DNA of 29,968 bases, taken from the NCBI GenBank assembly GCA_002353585.1, contig DEJW01000020.1, forward strand, positions 1 to 29,968, written 5' to 3'. Both the position numbers and the translations under genes were made by a program. The first letter of the stretch is position 1, and every line of letters starts with the position of its first letter. This document shows, piece after piece, positions 29,936 through 29,968 of the stretch. The notes under the pieces are model-generated. The model was not told the origin of the DNA. It did no database searches and saw nothing but the letters and a program-made list of their open reading frames with translations. Source of the DNA: Prevotellaceae bacterium UBA2738. GTDB taxonomy: Bacteria > Bacteroidota > Bacteroidia > Bacteroidales > Bacteroidaceae.

Positions 29936-29968
29936 CTCGTTCGCCTATTAAGCATTCTAAAAAAGAAG

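Noticed and set aside
1..29968. CRISPR array, rRNA, tRNA, insertion sequence or prophage
   Set aside because: I saw no regularly spaced long direct repeats, no tRNA cloverleaf or rRNA sequence, and no transposase or integrase. Only the Bro-N fragment at the left edge hints at mobile DNA.

Overview
The window looks like chromosome of a member of the Bacteroidales, most likely Prevotella or a close relative. Three things point there. Promoters carry the Bacteroidetes -7 box TAnnTTTG (mostly TAACTTTG), and almost no gene has a Shine-Dalgarno site. Bacteroidetes-specific families are present (DUF4494, DUF3078, a LolA-like chaperone, a Bacteroidetes-type TamB). The core proteins also have Bacteroidales-type sequences. 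The genus is an inference.

Layout. 1-1.3 kb (minus): the start of a Bro-N type protein, cut by the window edge, and a class II Fic protein. 1.3-1.65 kb: AT-rich DNA with inverted repeats and a terminator. 1.65-2.07 kb (minus): a small secreted His-rich protein. 2.25-8.96 kb (plus): a complete tryptophan operon, trpD-C-F-A-B-E-G, behind a near-consensus promoter. It encodes every step from chorismate to tryptophan. 9.0-14.4 kb (plus): DUF4494, a YggS-type PLP protein and TamB, tightly packed or overlapping, closed by a bidirectional terminator. 14.45-19.36 kb (minus): NAD-dependent DNA ligase, an ATP-grasp protein of unknown role, and a secreted GH43 glycosidase. 19.48-21.6 kb (plus): trmD, recF and a DUF721/DciA-like gene, overlapping or nearly so. 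21.66-23.56 kb (minus): yidC. 23.7-26.65 kb (plus): a DUF3078 outer-membrane barrel protein and a Pif1-like helicase. 26.66-29.9 kb (minus): an NhaC antiporter, a LolA-like chaperone and an AzlCD amino-acid exporter.

Most of the content is housekeeping: tryptophan synthesis, replication and repair (ligA, recF, dciA-like, helicase), and envelope assembly (tamB, yidC, lolA-like, DUF3078). I did not find a convincing new multi-gene system.

The unexplained structure is in small repeats. (1) A 19-bp palindrome with core CGTTAT-N3-ATAACG occurs four times, always between genes. (2) A 17-18 bp palindrome lies in frame at the 3' end of both trpC and trpF and gives both proteins the same LRTFVR tail. 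(3) GTTCCC repeats occur in one spacer and in the linkers of two unrelated proteins. (4) AT-rich tandem repeats in gene joints supply TTG start codons for trpF and the DUF721 gene. Together these suggest that short repeats are spreading through gene joints and into coding ends. Other points of interest are a beta-clamp-binding motif ending LigA, a nearly leaderless ligA promoter, an altered feedback motif in TrpE, and a rotated trp gene order.
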